A DNA stretch of 64,000 bases from Komarekiella delphini-convector SJRDD-AB1 (lineage in GTDB: Bacteria > Cyanobacteriota > Cyanobacteriia > Cyanobacteriales > Nostocaceae). The translations under genes and the position numbers were made by a program. Of this stretch, positions 26,986 through 37,500 are shown in pieces (position 1 is the first letter of the stretch; every line of letters begins with the position of its first letter). The notes under the pieces were generated by a model that was given only the letters and a program-made list of their open reading frames with translations, was not told the DNA's origin and did not search any database. The DNA is taken from NCBI RefSeq assembly GCF_014831675.1, contig NZ_VJXY01000032.1:25098-89097 (forward strand). The letters run 5' to 3'.

Positions 26986-28302
26986 TTATGCTGCTATGTA
27001 ACTTTCAAGTAAATCAATTCCAGTCTCAAACTTATCCAGACGCATGAATTCCTTTTGCATTTGCTCAATGTTCTTAATATAGCTTTTGTCGCTGGAAATC
27101 TGATTAATCAGTCTGGACAATTCCCGATGCTCGATCCACCTAAGATCGCCCCTTACACCCAAGCCATGATAAACTACCCTCGCCGCATTTCCGGGTTGAT
27201 CGTTTCTGGCGGGGAGAACTATCATCGGGACACCAAGACAGATGCACTCTTTGATCGTATTCATCCCTCCATTGGTGATCATCATTGAACTTTTCCGCAG
27301 AACCGCCATTTGCGGAACCCACTTGCAGGCATACACATTATCTGGAATCTCTCCAAGATCTTCTACTTCGCAGGTGTTTCCGATATTGAGTACGAACTCA
27401 TAGTCTTGTCGTTGCTGAAACGTCTTAAGGGCAACCCGGAAGAAGCGCTTGCTGGCAGGATACTCCCAACTGCGTGTGCCCAACGAGCAGTAGATCAGCG
27501 GTTTAGTGCCACTGAGGCGATCCATTTTGAAATCTTCATCTGCACGTGAGAGATCCACAACACACCCAAGATACTCAGCTCCAGGACGGGGTTCAAAGTC
27601 AAGCCTTTTCGGCATCAAGTAGTGTAAAGGAGACTTGAACATCGGGCCGTAATCCGAAAAACCTACTGTTAATCCCGTCGCACGCGCACGACTTCTCACA
27701 AATGCTCCTATCCCAAAGTAATATCTGAGGAAGTATTTCGGACGAAATGTTATAAACAATCTCGCTACAAAAGCCAACAACATCCAGTCCAACAGAACTA
27801 TTAATGATGACCATGAGCTGCGAGCGGGAATAAATGATGAGTCTGAAGGGGGAATTTTTGAATTAATAAATCCAGCAAATGCCGTACCAACCCCAACATA
27901 AGGAACTCCAGATTCTATAGCTGCAATAGCAACAAATGAAATAATTGAATCAATGAGCACCAGACCTACATTGCACTCTTTGATAATCTTGATAGTGTCC
28001 TCAAGTATATTCGCCAAAATCTCAGTTTCACGGCGAGTCTGTGTAAGCATCCCTCCGAACCGCTTGGGAAATGGCCTCAAAAGCTTATATTGAAACCCTT
28101 GTTCTTCTATATATTTCTTGTAATGTTCTACTTGCTGGCTGTGAAGGGAGAGTTTTTCATCTCCTTCTGGTGGGAGAACAAACAGCACGTCCCATCCGCG
28201 TCTAGAAAAAGCCTTCGCCAATGCCATCATCGGCATGAACCCACCCCATTCAGGATATAAAGCAAACAATACAGATTTGTTTTCTTGCAGTATACGCTCC
28301 AT
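26986..28302 (-). CDS. GT1 (UGT/MGT-like) glycosyltransferase
   Basis: 438 residues with the GT-B fold of macrolide and sterol glycosyltransferases, which move a sugar from a nucleotide-sugar to a small lipophilic acceptor. The N-terminal acceptor domain begins VLFALYPEWGGFMPMMALAKAFSRRGWDV. The C-terminal donor domain has WVPQMAVLRKSSMMITNGGMNTIKECICLGVPMIV in outline, the GT1 signature with NGG in place of the usual HGG. The HGG-like His that contacts the diphosphate is therefore changed to Asn. It is the last gene of the cluster, with AGGAGC well placed before the ATG. Confidence 0.88.
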   Translation of the reverse strand: MERILQENKSVLFALYPEWGGFMPMMALAKAFSRRGWDVLFVLPPEGDEKLSLHSQQVEHYKKYIEEQGFQYKLLRPFPKRFGGMLTQTRRETEILANILEDTIKIIKECNVGLVLIDSIISFVAIAAIESGVPYVGVGTAFAGFINSKIPPSDSSFIPARSSWSSLIVLLDWMLLAFVARLFITFRPKYFLRYYFGIGAFVRSRARATGLTVGFSDYGPMFKSPLHYLMPKRLDFEPRPGAEYLGCVVDLSRADEDFKMDRLSGTKPLIYCSLGTRSWEYPASKRFFRVALKTFQQRQDYEFVLNIGNTCEVEDLGEIPDNVYACKWVPQMAVLRKSSMMITNGGMNTIKECICLGVPMIVLPARNDQPGNAARVVYHGLGVRGDLRWIEHRELSRLINQISSDKSYIKNIEQMQKEFMRLDKFETGIDLLESYIAA

Positions 28303-28533
28303 CTTAATATGCTCCTGACAGTTCGCTCATTGTTTCTAAGGTGAGAAAAATTTAGAGATGCTGATAATTTGTCTAAGTATTTTTCAAGTAATATTTGAGA
28401 GCTACAACGCTAATTTAGCTTGTACTATCGCTTCTTTTATACCTGAGTACTAGTTCTTTTGAGGTTAATCAAGTAACTTGTGTAAAGTTTATATAGATTA
28501 CTTTTTAAATTTTACTATCAACAAAATTCCAGT

Positions 28534-30138
28534 CTATATTTTTACTAATTTCCAAAGCTGAAGCTTCTTGGGATAAATATCCTCTAGCTTATATTTTTGC
28601 CCTTTCTCTAACTTCTTTCTAATTAATTCTACAGAAAGATTGTGATTGGGAAGATATAAAAATACATCGCTAAAACTATTAGAAATTTGAGGCACATTTA
28701 GCTCGTTTACCAACTGAAGCCGTACTTTTGGAGCAAGCAGATGGCTGAGAGATAGTTCATCACCTATACCATTTAGCTGACAGGAACTAATCAAAAGTGG
28801 GTTAGTAGATTTATTGATGATCTGAACCACTTGGGGAGTATAGATGTTAAGAGACTTATTCCACCAAGTATCTGCTTGAGAACTAATTACACAGGACAGG
28901 ATTCCAGCAGAGATCAACGTGACTTTGATAAGCTGCCAAAGCTTCTGATGCCATTTAACAAAGGTTGAGGTAATTTGAGTGGTCAGGAGGTAACTAACAG
29001 CTAACTGAATACCCAAATAAAAAGGAATTAGATACCGAGGGTTTACTGATCGAATCCCCCCCCAAATTAAATCGGGTATTACTAAAGGCAACACTGGAAC
29101 CACAATCAACGTTAAGACAAACAACCAAATCCGTTTTGAAGCTTTGCGACAGATAAAATAAATTGAATATCCTACCAAAACTAAGATAAAAGGAATCAAA
29201 AATAGCTGCACATATTCCAATGTAGTGTTATTAAAAGTTCGCTCGAAATCGTAGTTAAAATCAACAAAAAAATAGCTAATGCTAAGAGTCCACGCTGCAA
29301 TTAATTCTAAAAGAGATATTTTAGTTTCAGATGTCCAGCTTGTTGTTTCATGAATTTGGGCTAACTGAATAATAACAACTAACAACCAGGGCATAAAAGC
29401 TAAAAGCCCTATTAAAGACGCAAGTAAATAGGCAGTAACCGTCTTGCTTAATCGGAAGCTTTCAGTTGCAACTACATAAATACCATGAGCAATTGCCACA
29501 AACGCAGAAAACAGAAATGTATACAATCCCAATGCTAGGGTTGCTGCGTACATTCCCCAGCTAAACTTCGTTTTTACTCGCATTGCTCGTAGCAATGTTG
29601 CGCTTGATAGTAAAATTGTCACAGTCCACAAACTATACTGCCGCGCTTCTTGTGCGTATAGTACATGGAATGGCAATACAGCTAACAGTGCAATTGCTAC
29701 CCATCCCATCAGAGATGACTTAAATAATTCCAGACATAGCCAATAGAGACAGGGGAACGCTAACAAGCTAATTAAGGCAGACAAACTCCTCGTTACTGCG
29801 ACTGAATTGCCAAACCATTGCACCCAAAACCGCGCAATCACGAAATATAAAGGTGAATGCTGAGGGACTTCCACTGCCAAAGATTTAATAGTATCTATTG
29901 AAGTTCTTTCAACAGCAGAAAGCTGATATTTATGTAAATCTTCAACACCAATTTCGCGTCCATCACAAACTTGCTTGGCCGCTTCTTGTTGTGTATAGCC
30001 AGAAATCCGTAATGAGGTAAAAGTCTCATCAAACCAGTAGACTTTTCGGTCAAGATTAACGAAGCGAAAAAATACACCCAATAACAATAGAACAATGACT
30101 AAAAACTTTAACCAGACAATCTGTTTGCGACTTACCAT
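28534..30138 (-). CDS. Membrane GT-C glycosyltransferase (GT39/PMT_2, ArnT-like)
   Basis: 534 residues with about ten to twelve predicted membrane helices. The first periplasmic loop carries the GT-C acidic motif in KVYWFDETFTSLRISGYT, and a YAQEARQYSLW segment matches the conserved region of dolichol- or polyprenyl-phosphate-sugar transferases of the PMT_2 group. These enzymes transfer a sugar from a lipid-phosphate donor on the outer face of the membrane. The gene is second from the end of the cluster, between amidase and GT1, and follows the same direction. The acceptor is unknown; a lipid-like cluster product is the obvious candidate. Confidence 0.85.
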   Translation of the reverse strand: MVSRKQIVWLKFLVIVLLLLGVFFRFVNLDRKVYWFDETFTSLRISGYTQQEAAKQVCDGREIGVEDLHKYQLSAVERTSIDTIKSLAVEVPQHSPLYFVIARFWVQWFGNSVAVTRSLSALISLLAFPCLYWLCLELFKSSLMGWVAIALLAVLPFHVLYAQEARQYSLWTVTILLSSATLLRAMRVKTKFSWGMYAATLALGLYTFLFSAFVAIAHGIYVVATESFRLSKTVTAYLLASLIGLLAFMPWLLVVIIQLAQIHETTSWTSETKISLLELIAAWTLSISYFFVDFNYDFERTFNNTTLEYVQLFLIPFILVLVGYSIYFICRKASKRIWLFVLTLIVVPVLPLVIPDLIWGGIRSVNPRYLIPFYLGIQLAVSYLLTTQITSTFVKWHQKLWQLIKVTLISAGILSCVISSQADTWWNKSLNIYTPQVVQIINKSTNPLLISSCQLNGIGDELSLSHLLAPKVRLQLVNELNVPQISNSFSDVFLYLPNHNLSVELIRKKLEKGQKYKLEDIYPKKLQLWKLVKI

Positions 30139-30285
30139 GCTGCCTCATAACCAAACTTATCAAAAGATGATTGGAAAAAGCCTGAAACTATCTGTTTTTG
30201 TTAGTAAACATGATGATACGAAGATGAAAAATCCCAAATGTGGAGAGTTTTTTTGGGATTTTCACCCACCTTGAAAGCGCTAGTT

Positions 30286-31659
30286 TTAGAAAAGTTGTCT
30301 TGAAAATACTTTTTCTATCGCCAAAGCTAGGCGCAAAAGCGATACCTCGGAGAATGGTGCTCCCACCAACATCAGACCGACTGGCAACCCTGAAGAAGTG
30401 AATCCCACAGGTAGAGAAATTGCACACAATCCAAGCATGTTTGCTAAACGTGTGTTTCGTAATGACAAGAGATTCTCTGCGGTGTACTTTTGACTATTTT
30501 GTTCTAAATCATTGATAATCGGTGGTACATTTGCCACAGTTGGCATAATAACAGCAGTATAATCATTCGTTCTCTGCAAATACTGCTTTTGAAGGTCTTT
30601 TAACCCCTGGTAAACTTGTTGAGCGTCACTATCCTGAATTTTTGCTCCTATATAAAATCTATCTAGTATGTCTTGTGAAATAGAGTTAGGATGAGCTTCT
30701 AAAAATTCCAGCCAATTTTTACTTGCCTCATAGTTAACAATATTACCTTTTGTATTAATAAGTTTTAGTGCTTGTTCAAACTCTGGAATATTGCCCTTTT
30801 TAATAAGTGCCCCTTGTGCTGCAATATTTTCTATAGAAGCATCCAAAATAGCCGCAACTTCAGAATCAGCATTGTCCCAGACAATATTTGTACATACTAG
30901 TAAACTTAAACCTTTACATCCAACATCCGAAAAATCAATCTTGTTAGTCTGAGCCATTACATGGTAAAGAATAGCTGCATCTTCAACGCAACGAGTAATA
31001 AAACCAACTGTATCTAATGTTTGACTTAGAGGAATAACACCTTCTGTTGAAATTAGCCCCGCAGTTGTTTTTAAACCAACTAAATTATTCCAAGCAGCGG
31101 GTGTTCGGATTGAGCCACCCGTGTCCGTTCCCATAGCGGCACAACATAGACCTTTTGCCACAGCAATAGCTGAACCTGATGAAGACCCACCAGGAACTCT
31201 TGCTTGCTCAGAACCAAAAGGATTTATTGGTGTCCCGAATGTAGGATTAATTCCTAGACCCGAAAAAGCCAATTCCGTCATATTGGTTTTACCAAGACAA
31301 ATAAAGCCAGCATCAACAGATGTTTTGTAAGCTACTGCATCTTTTTGAGCAACTCTATCCAATAGAAGCTTCAACCCTGCACTTGTTGGTTTACCTTGGA
31401 TATCAAAATTGTCTTTCCATACAAGGGGAATACCATCATAAAGTGAAAGTCGTGTGTTAGTAGTCGCCCTTTTATATGCGGCATCTGCTTGTTTTTTGGC
31501 TTGTTGCTCAAAAACCTCTATAAATATTTTTTTCTTCCCTGTTTCTTGATCAATTTTAGTTAAAAAATACTCAACTAATTCGCGTGGATCTATATTGCCA
31601 TTATCAATACCGTATCCAATGACTTCCATAGTTGAATTTTCCCAAACTTGATCAATCAT
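30286..31659 (-). CDS. Amidase signature family hydrolase
   Basis: 457 residues. The Ser-cisSer-Lys triad is visible: Lys in LVWKDNFDIQGKPTSAG, then PGGSSSGSAIAVAKG and TDTGGSIRTPAAWNNLVGLK. This is the family of GatA, malonamidase and secondary-metabolism amidases. It is not GatA of the tRNA amidotransferase, since no GatB/C genes adjoin and the C-terminal part differs. In the cluster it could hydrolyse an amide intermediate, remove a protecting acyl or carbamoyl group, or act on a guanidino/ureido side chain. The reaction is not predictable from sequence. Confidence 0.9.
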   Translation of the reverse strand: MIDQVWENSTMEVIGYGIDNGNIDPRELVEYFLTKIDQETGKKKIFIEVFEQQAKKQADAAYKRATTNTRLSLYDGIPLVWKDNFDIQGKPTSAGLKLLLDRVAQKDAVAYKTSVDAGFICLGKTNMTELAFSGLGINPTFGTPINPFGSEQARVPGGSSSGSAIAVAKGLCCAAMGTDTGGSIRTPAAWNNLVGLKTTAGLISTEGVIPLSQTLDTVGFITRCVEDAAILYHVMAQTNKIDFSDVGCKGLSLLVCTNIVWDNADSEVAAILDASIENIAAQGALIKKGNIPEFEQALKLINTKGNIVNYEASKNWLEFLEAHPNSISQDILDRFYIGAKIQDSDAQQVYQGLKDLQKQYLQRTNDYTAVIMPTVANVPPIINDLEQNSQKYTAENLLSLRNTRLANMLGLCAISLPVGFTSSGLPVGLMLVGAPFSEVSLLRLALAIEKVFSRQLF

Positions 31660-31826
31660 TATTAGTTACTCCATTAATAAACTTATTGCAAAAATCGGGA
31701 TTTTAAAATTTTATCTGCGTTTCTTGGAAAGCTTGAAACGCAGATAGTAGTGAGAAAATTATCTGTTTAACAGTTGATAATCTGATTTATGTAAGAGGTC
31801 TAGTAAATAGCCAATTACCAACTACC

Positions 31827-32597
31827 TTACCATTCCATAATTGGTTGAGGAATAGTTTTATCAGAATTATCTTTTTCCAATTCAGATACAAGTTTTATAA
31901 ATCTTTTTTGCTCTTTTCTTGGTAGACTATCTAGTCTTTTGACAAATAGAGACTCGTATCTAGCCAACTCTTTTTTTAGATAGTCAGGTGCTTTCTTTCC
32001 ATAGAATTTAACAAACATGCGGTAGGTGTTGTAGTGGTTTTTATCCACATCATCTTTATAATCAGTAATATCATCATAAATATCAATAAGTACCTCTAAA
32101 GGCCACATAACATCAAAACACTTTTGATCAAAAGTCTTATTAGCCACTTGTACTAAAATTCCGTGCAGAGCACGTATATCAGAAGTGCGTAGCTCAGTAG
32201 CTTTGATAATATCTTCATAAGTTACATCTTTTTGAGATATTAACTGACTTTCTAATTCAAAGTATTTTCCCAAATTTTCTAATTCTTGTTCAATTAACGG
32301 ATGATATAAGTTTTTTGTTTTAAGTACATCAATGATGATTTTATGCTTTTGATTCCAAGGGTTTTTGACTTCAGAAAATAATTCTTTTTCTTGAAGGGCT
32401 TCTACTGCCTCATCAACTTCATATACTAAAGCTTCCACAAACCCTAGAACTGGATAATAAGCAAAAAAATCTTTGTATGATAGTTCATAGAGCGGAAAAT
32501 AAAGCGATGTAATTAAATCTAAAATCCGGGCAGACTTGTGCATACCCCAATAAGATACATAGGGGCGCATAACAACATTGCTAGTTAAAGTGGTCAT
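31827..32597 (-). CDS. Cluster protein of unknown function with an Asp-rich motif
   Basis: 256 residues, largely helical, with no signal peptide. A striking acidic stretch, IDIYDDITDYKDDVDKNHYN (about residues 171-190), plus an earlier ELRTSDIRALHGIL helix, recalls the Mg-diphosphate-binding Asp motifs of class I isoprenoid synthases of the squalene/phytoene synthase shape. Overall length is short for those enzymes and I see no second clear DxxxD. It lies between the second ACP and the amidase in the same operon, with AGAGG upstream of its ATG. I do not recognise a family; prenyltransferase-like fold is only a suggestion. Confidence 0.7.
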   Translation of the reverse strand: MTTLTSNVVMRPYVSYWGMHKSARILDLITSLYFPLYELSYKDFFAYYPVLGFVEALVYEVDEAVEALQEKELFSEVKNPWNQKHKIIIDVLKTKNLYHPLIEQELENLGKYFELESQLISQKDVTYEDIIKATELRTSDIRALHGILVQVANKTFDQKCFDVMWPLEVLIDIYDDITDYKDDVDKNHYNTYRMFVKFYGKKAPDYLKKELARYESLFVKRLDSLPRKEQKRFIKLVSELEKDNSDKTIPQPIMEW

Positions 32598-32643
32598 ATC
32601 TTATTTACCTCTTTTGGATACTAATCTAGTGGTAGGTTGATCT

Positions 32644-33174
32644 TCAATTAGCTAACTCTACGTTAAGCTCAAGTTGTTGACTAATATAATCGATAGTCTG
32701 TTGTACCGTCACAAGTTTTGTAGTTGCTTGATTAGAGATTTCAATATTGAATGTTTCCTCCAAAGCAACTATTAGTTCTAACGTATCTAAAGAATCCGCT
32801 CCTAAATCTCGGGTAAAATTTGCGATCGGAGTGACTTTTTCTGGTTCAATTCCCAATTTTTCTACAACAACATTTTGGACTTTTTCAAAAACCTTTACCT
32901 TCTTCAACTGGTTAGACTGAGTTATTGTTTTAATTTCCTCCATGAGTTGAGCTAATTCTTTCAAGATCATTAAAATACGCTGGTAGCGTGGAATATCTTC
33001 CTTATTTAAAGGAAAGCCATTGCGGGCTTGCAGCCATTGCTTACAAATCTGATATCGATAACAATCAATGCGAAAGTCCCAAACTTCTGGTGATGCTGTT
33101 GCAAAGCATGGATTTTTATGACTCTGTTTATTTGTCAGAGGCTCACTATTATTTAATAAAATAGAGTTATTCAT
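32644..33174 (-). CDS. Acyl carrier protein with a type-ISP-like N-terminal domain
   Basis: 176 residues. The C-terminal half (about residues 92-172) is a complete acyl carrier protein with NFTRDLGADSLDTLELIVALEE; Ser128 is the phosphopantetheine site and the style is that of FabACP. The N-terminal 85 residues contain VWDFRIDCYRYQICKQWLQ, then RNG..L..EDI.RYQRIL and LAQLMEEI. This resembles the C-terminal segment of type ISP restriction-modification proteins (VWDFxIGGYQVCxKWLKDRKGR, YQxIxxAL), which I do not know to occur on carrier proteins. It follows amidinotransferase 1 by 49 bp and probably holds an intermediate for a tailoring step. Confidence 0.88.
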   Translation of the reverse strand: MNNSILLNNSEPLTNKQSHKNPCFATASPEVWDFRIDCYRYQICKQWLQARNGFPLNKEDIPRYQRILMILKELAQLMEEIKTITQSNQLKKVKVFEKVQNVVVEKLGIEPEKVTPIANFTRDLGADSLDTLELIVALEETFNIEISNQATTKLVTVQQTIDYISQQLELNVELAN

Positions 33175-33222
33175 GGCCGATTAGGAAGAATTTTCAAATG
33201 TTTAGGTTGTTTTACATTAGGT

Positions 33223-34386
33223 CTAAAAGTAGGATTGTAATGTGCCGCGACGCCTAATGTCTAAAGTTGCACAATGGAATGCACCTCCAAAGGGATTGAA
33301 GTGTAAAAAATTGCAAGGTATTGGTTTAAATCCCCAATCTTTTAAGGCTTGAATTGTTGGTTCTTGGGATTTTTCACAGATTACCCGTTCTTCATCTAGA
33401 ACCAAAACATTCATACTTAACCACATACTACAAAGAGCAGCAGTTTCACTGAATAAACCTCCTTTAACAATAACTGGTTCTGGTGCAACTAATATGTCCC
33501 AAGATTTCAAAATTGATGGCAGTTTTTTAACGTCAATATATTTTGGGTTAATCATTACTTTTCCTGGTGCAAGAGGCACAAATGTAGTGTCAATATGCAT
33601 AGGTTGTTTCGAGCGTGTCTCAATAGTATGAACGCGAAAATCATTTCCCAAATGACGTTGTAACCAGTTTATTCCAGCTTCGTTAGTTACATTACTTTTA
33701 GTTACGAAAATATCTCTGCCACAGCGGACAAAATCGGCAGCATCAAAAACAACTTCAGATTCGTTAATAACATAACGCATAGATTCTCCATCTTTAGGGA
33801 CAGTATAGTTTTTGTCATATAGAGAATCTAGTAGCATAGGTCTAGGAGCAGAAGTCCATTTTGCACCTTGCTCAAAATATTCTTTAAATAAAGGGTAATA
33901 AGCATGACGTTCAAAATAACGGCATCTCCAGGACATAGGTGCTTCAATAATTTCATTTCCAATGACTAAAAAACAGTCTCGTGGGCAAGCTGAGCAGTTA
34001 CCTTTAGATTTCCAGTTAGGAGTAGAAAAAGTCCGACTATAGTCAGTAAAACTAGGACGCCTAACCTTCACTCCTTCTGATTCAAGAATATGAATAAACT
34101 CATCTAATTCTTTTTGTGCTGGTGCAATGCCCCATCTCTGCGACACTTTACTTCCACCAACAAAGGAAAGAACATTGTAAAGTTTCTTAGGAATTCCTCC
34201 TAACAAAGATATGTGTTTAGGTGGATGAATAGCACCTTCTAATCTACCAACAACAATTTCTTCTAATGGATCCCATTCATTATATGAATTAACAACTAAG
34301 TTATCTGTATTTGCGTTTTGAAATTCTTCTTCGTAACTCTTATTTTCAATTGCTCTATTTGTTGTTTGTATACTGCTGAGTTCCAT
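33223..34386 (-). CDS. Amidinotransferase 1 (AGAT/CyrA/SxtG family)
   Basis: 387 residues from ATG 34384-34386, which has GGAG nine bases upstream; a TTG at 34401 would add five. Members move the amidino group of arginine to an amine and so make a guanidine. All catalytic elements are present: NEWDPLEEIVVG at the start of the propeller, DAADFVRCGRDI (Asp), MHIDTTFVPLAPGK (His-Asp) and the nucleophile Cys372 in GAFHCATLDIRRRG. The acceptor could be glycine, as in cylindrospermopsin synthesis, a carrier-bound intermediate as in saxitoxin synthesis, or an amine of the final chain. A Cys cluster GNCSACPRDC lies in the middle. Confidence 0.92.
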   Translation of the reverse strand: MELSSIQTTNRAIENKSYEEEFQNANTDNLVVNSYNEWDPLEEIVVGRLEGAIHPPKHISLLGGIPKKLYNVLSFVGGSKVSQRWGIAPAQKELDEFIHILESEGVKVRRPSFTDYSRTFSTPNWKSKGNCSACPRDCFLVIGNEIIEAPMSWRCRYFERHAYYPLFKEYFEQGAKWTSAPRPMLLDSLYDKNYTVPKDGESMRYVINESEVVFDAADFVRCGRDIFVTKSNVTNEAGINWLQRHLGNDFRVHTIETRSKQPMHIDTTFVPLAPGKVMINPKYIDVKKLPSILKSWDILVAPEPVIVKGGLFSETAALCSMWLSMNVLVLDEERVICEKSQEPTIQALKDWGFKPIPCNFLHFNPFGGAFHCATLDIRRRGTLQSYF

Positions 34387-34424
34387 AACTATCTGCTCCA
34401 AAATTTTTACTTTGCTTAATAATC

Positions 34425-34564
34425 CAGAACTTAGGCAAAATCAGGACAAAACGTAGACGCAGAGCGGCTTGCCGCAGGCTACCACAAAGGACGCATTCGC
34501 GTAGCGTCTAGTAGAGAAGAACACAAAGGAATAAGAGTTTCAGAGAGTTCTTGCGTAAGTCCTA
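34425..34564. repeat. MITE-like element inside the operon, between amidinotransferase 1 and KS-CLF-DH-DH
   Basis: Left end GAACTTAGGCAA and right end TTGCGTAAGTCC are inverted repeats that agree at 10 of 12 positions. GGACTTACGCA is a common end of small elements in Nostoc. The interior is a mosaic of GCAGAGCGGCTTGCCGCAGGC and CGCGTAGCG palindromes. It fills nearly the whole 199-bp gap and may affect read-through or message processing. Confidence 0.7.
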
Positions 34565-34585
34565 TAATCTTTGCTGACAATGTTC

Positions 34586-37500
34586 TTAGTTTTGACGCTC
34601 TACCAGCTTGATATATAAATCATCACAAATGCCTATGATTCTATCGTTATAGATAACTTCTGTTACGGCAATCAGGTAAGGTTCATCTGCATTAACAAGT
34701 TCTTTAACTGTTACTCGAAATTGAACCTGATTTTTTTCCCTTTTTACTTCACCACGGAACTTTGTTGAGCTTTTTAGAGAGCTAAAAAATACTGGTTTAC
34801 AGTTATTAAACTTAGTATGTAAACCTAGATAGTACATGTAGAAAAACACAACTTGATAGCAGCCCTCTATCAGCATTGTTCCTGGCATCACAGGATCATT
34901 TTTAAAGTGGGCGTTAAATACCCAATGCTCAGGGTCAATATCTACTTCACCTAAAACCTGCCCTAAACCCCATGCTCCCCCTTGAGGATCAACGTGTAAG
35001 ATTCGATTAATCATCAGTAGTTTATCACTGGCAAGAGCGTAGGGCTTTTGCGGTTGATAGGCATCACCAAAGCAGATATTGAAATTTCCTTTTTGCAGAG
35101 CTTGAATATCTTCGTCGTTAAACTTGGTTTTATGGCATGTCAAGGGAGGTAAAAAATTCTGTTTTACAATAGTTTGTCTTGGAGAAGCATTATAGGCGGG
35201 TAGTCCTTTGGAATTATTGATATCTGCGTCTGAAAAATAACCTGAATTGGCATTAAGTCTGACTAAGGGTCGATTTTTGTGATAGCAGATATATTCGTAT
35301 TGCAAGAGCAGATTGTTTTTGGCTTTTATAAGCTTATGGATATATACTTCCCCGCGTATTGTTTCACCTGGTGGGGGAAACTCATCTAGACATTCAGACT
35401 GGCAACTTAAAGCTCGATAGCGTAATTGCCCATCAAACATCATGTCACAGCCTATGTAAGCAAGAGCCAGCAGCATTGCATGGGAAGCCTCTAAGATCAT
35501 CAATCCAGACAGGGTATTATGAGCCGCATAAAACGTATCTGGAGGAATATCATATTCCCACTCGACCATGCATGGTTGCAATTTACCACGCTCAGCTGTC
35601 ATCTTGGTGACTCTGCTGATGAACATAAAAGGAGGCGAAGGTGTTCTAGTACGTATGGGACGTTTATCCATTTCTTGATAATAAGACCCTAGTACATTCG
35701 AGATTTTTCCGTCTACTATTTCTGTGATTTCTGCTAAATTCCAAATTATATTTTTTGGTTCGTGAATTATTTGATTGTCGTTTGTTGGAGTGGAGGGAAG
35801 AGTTGCAATAGTTTGATGTGATGCGGCAGGAAGAAACTCTGGATCTAAGTTTTCTGATTTAGCTTTGTCTATATTGGTTGTTAAACTAGAGCTAACTTTT
35901 TCATAAAATGCGTCTTGAATTTGTAGGAACAAATTTTGTAATTTTGCGTTCCATAAGTACTGTTTTTCTAGAATAATTTGTTTGCGATCGCGCATAATAG
36001 GCTGCATCCCCATCGAATAATTATCTGATAAAGCTCTTTCTGGCGTAAGCTTTACAACTTTAGGAATTTTTACAGTGCTAAATTGTTTGATATTATCGTC
36101 ACTCAGAATAAGATCTCTCATTCTGGCACTACCGTTTAGCAGGGTTTTGAACACCCCTTTTTTACTTTCTGTTTGATGAGCAAATTGAGGATTTTGCTGG
36201 ATTTCTTGATAATCTCCTTCACCCAAAATTAAATGAGTGTAGGAGTAATCATTACTAATCATATTAACAGCCCCAAATCGTTTGTTTTGTTGACTGGATA
36301 ACTGCCATGATTGGACAGATTGCTGTTGATAAACTGGAATAAAGCGATGATAAAGGCATAGAGATGTTTTGATAATGCTTGCCATGCCTGATAGCACAAA
36401 GCTATTACCAACATTCTCTTTAACAGAACCCACATTTGTGTGCTCAAGAGAATACAGTGTATTCAAACCTACTTTTTCATCCTTATCTTGGGCAAATATT
36501 CCACCTTCATTCAATTCTATATAACCCACTTCGTTAGGGTTGACCTCGGCTGTTGCTAAAGACTTTCGTGTTGCTTGCCACACGCAGTCAGATACAACTT
36601 CATTTCCATTTCCTTGAATAATTGCTAGGGACTCTATCGTGGCGTAAATCTTATCTTGAGACTTTTGTGCATCTTCTTTTCGCTTCAGGACGATCGCACC
36701 TGCACCTTCACCAAATGTCAGTTGAGAATTATGCTGATTAAGTTGTTTTCGCAATTCTACGTTTTCCCAACTTGCTGCTTGATCGATAGCTCCCACTACC
36801 ACAGCATCTACTGTGCCAAAGTCTAGTAGAAACTTAGCTATTTCAATTGCTTTATAAACAGAACTTTCTTGAGCTGATACTGTGAAAGCTGGCCCTGTAA
36901 AATCCCAGAGAGCTGCAATTCGACTAGCTACTAAATTGCCTATTCCTCCCGTTACTCCCTCTACATAAAGGCATGGCGACATACTATCTTTCAAAACAGA
37001 TTCCAGTTGATTCACTTGGTCATCTGTTAATTGAATATTGAATTTCTGGAAACATTCCCGAAGATGCCAAGGCATGTTGAGCCTAGTAATATTGCGGTGA
37101 ACTGTCAGATTCATTTCTGTAGCAATGATGACAGCTGTATTGCTAAAATCTTGATGTCGAGTGAAACCAGCATCACGCAGAGCTACATCAGCAACTTTCA
37201 TCATGAACAGATGATCAAATAATACCGATCCCACTTCTTTAGGAGGTATTTTGAAAGCAATACAATCAAGAGCAAACTTATCTAGATAGGCTGCTTTGGG
37301 TGGAGCTTCAGTTAATGTCTCTTCGGCTCCTGACCAGCGTTCAGATGGTAAAGATTCCATCACTTCCCGATTCTCGAAAAGTGTATTTGCAAAAGCCTCA
37401 AGTCCTTCGACAGCACCAATATGTATGTGCATACCAACAATAGCTGGAATGCTTGGTTTGCTCTGGTTTGGCTTGGGTACAAGTGAAGTTGATTGAGTAG

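Noticed and set aside
30286-31659. GatA subunit of the tRNA amidotransferase
   Set aside because: No gatB or gatC is near, and the C-terminal region and operon context differ.
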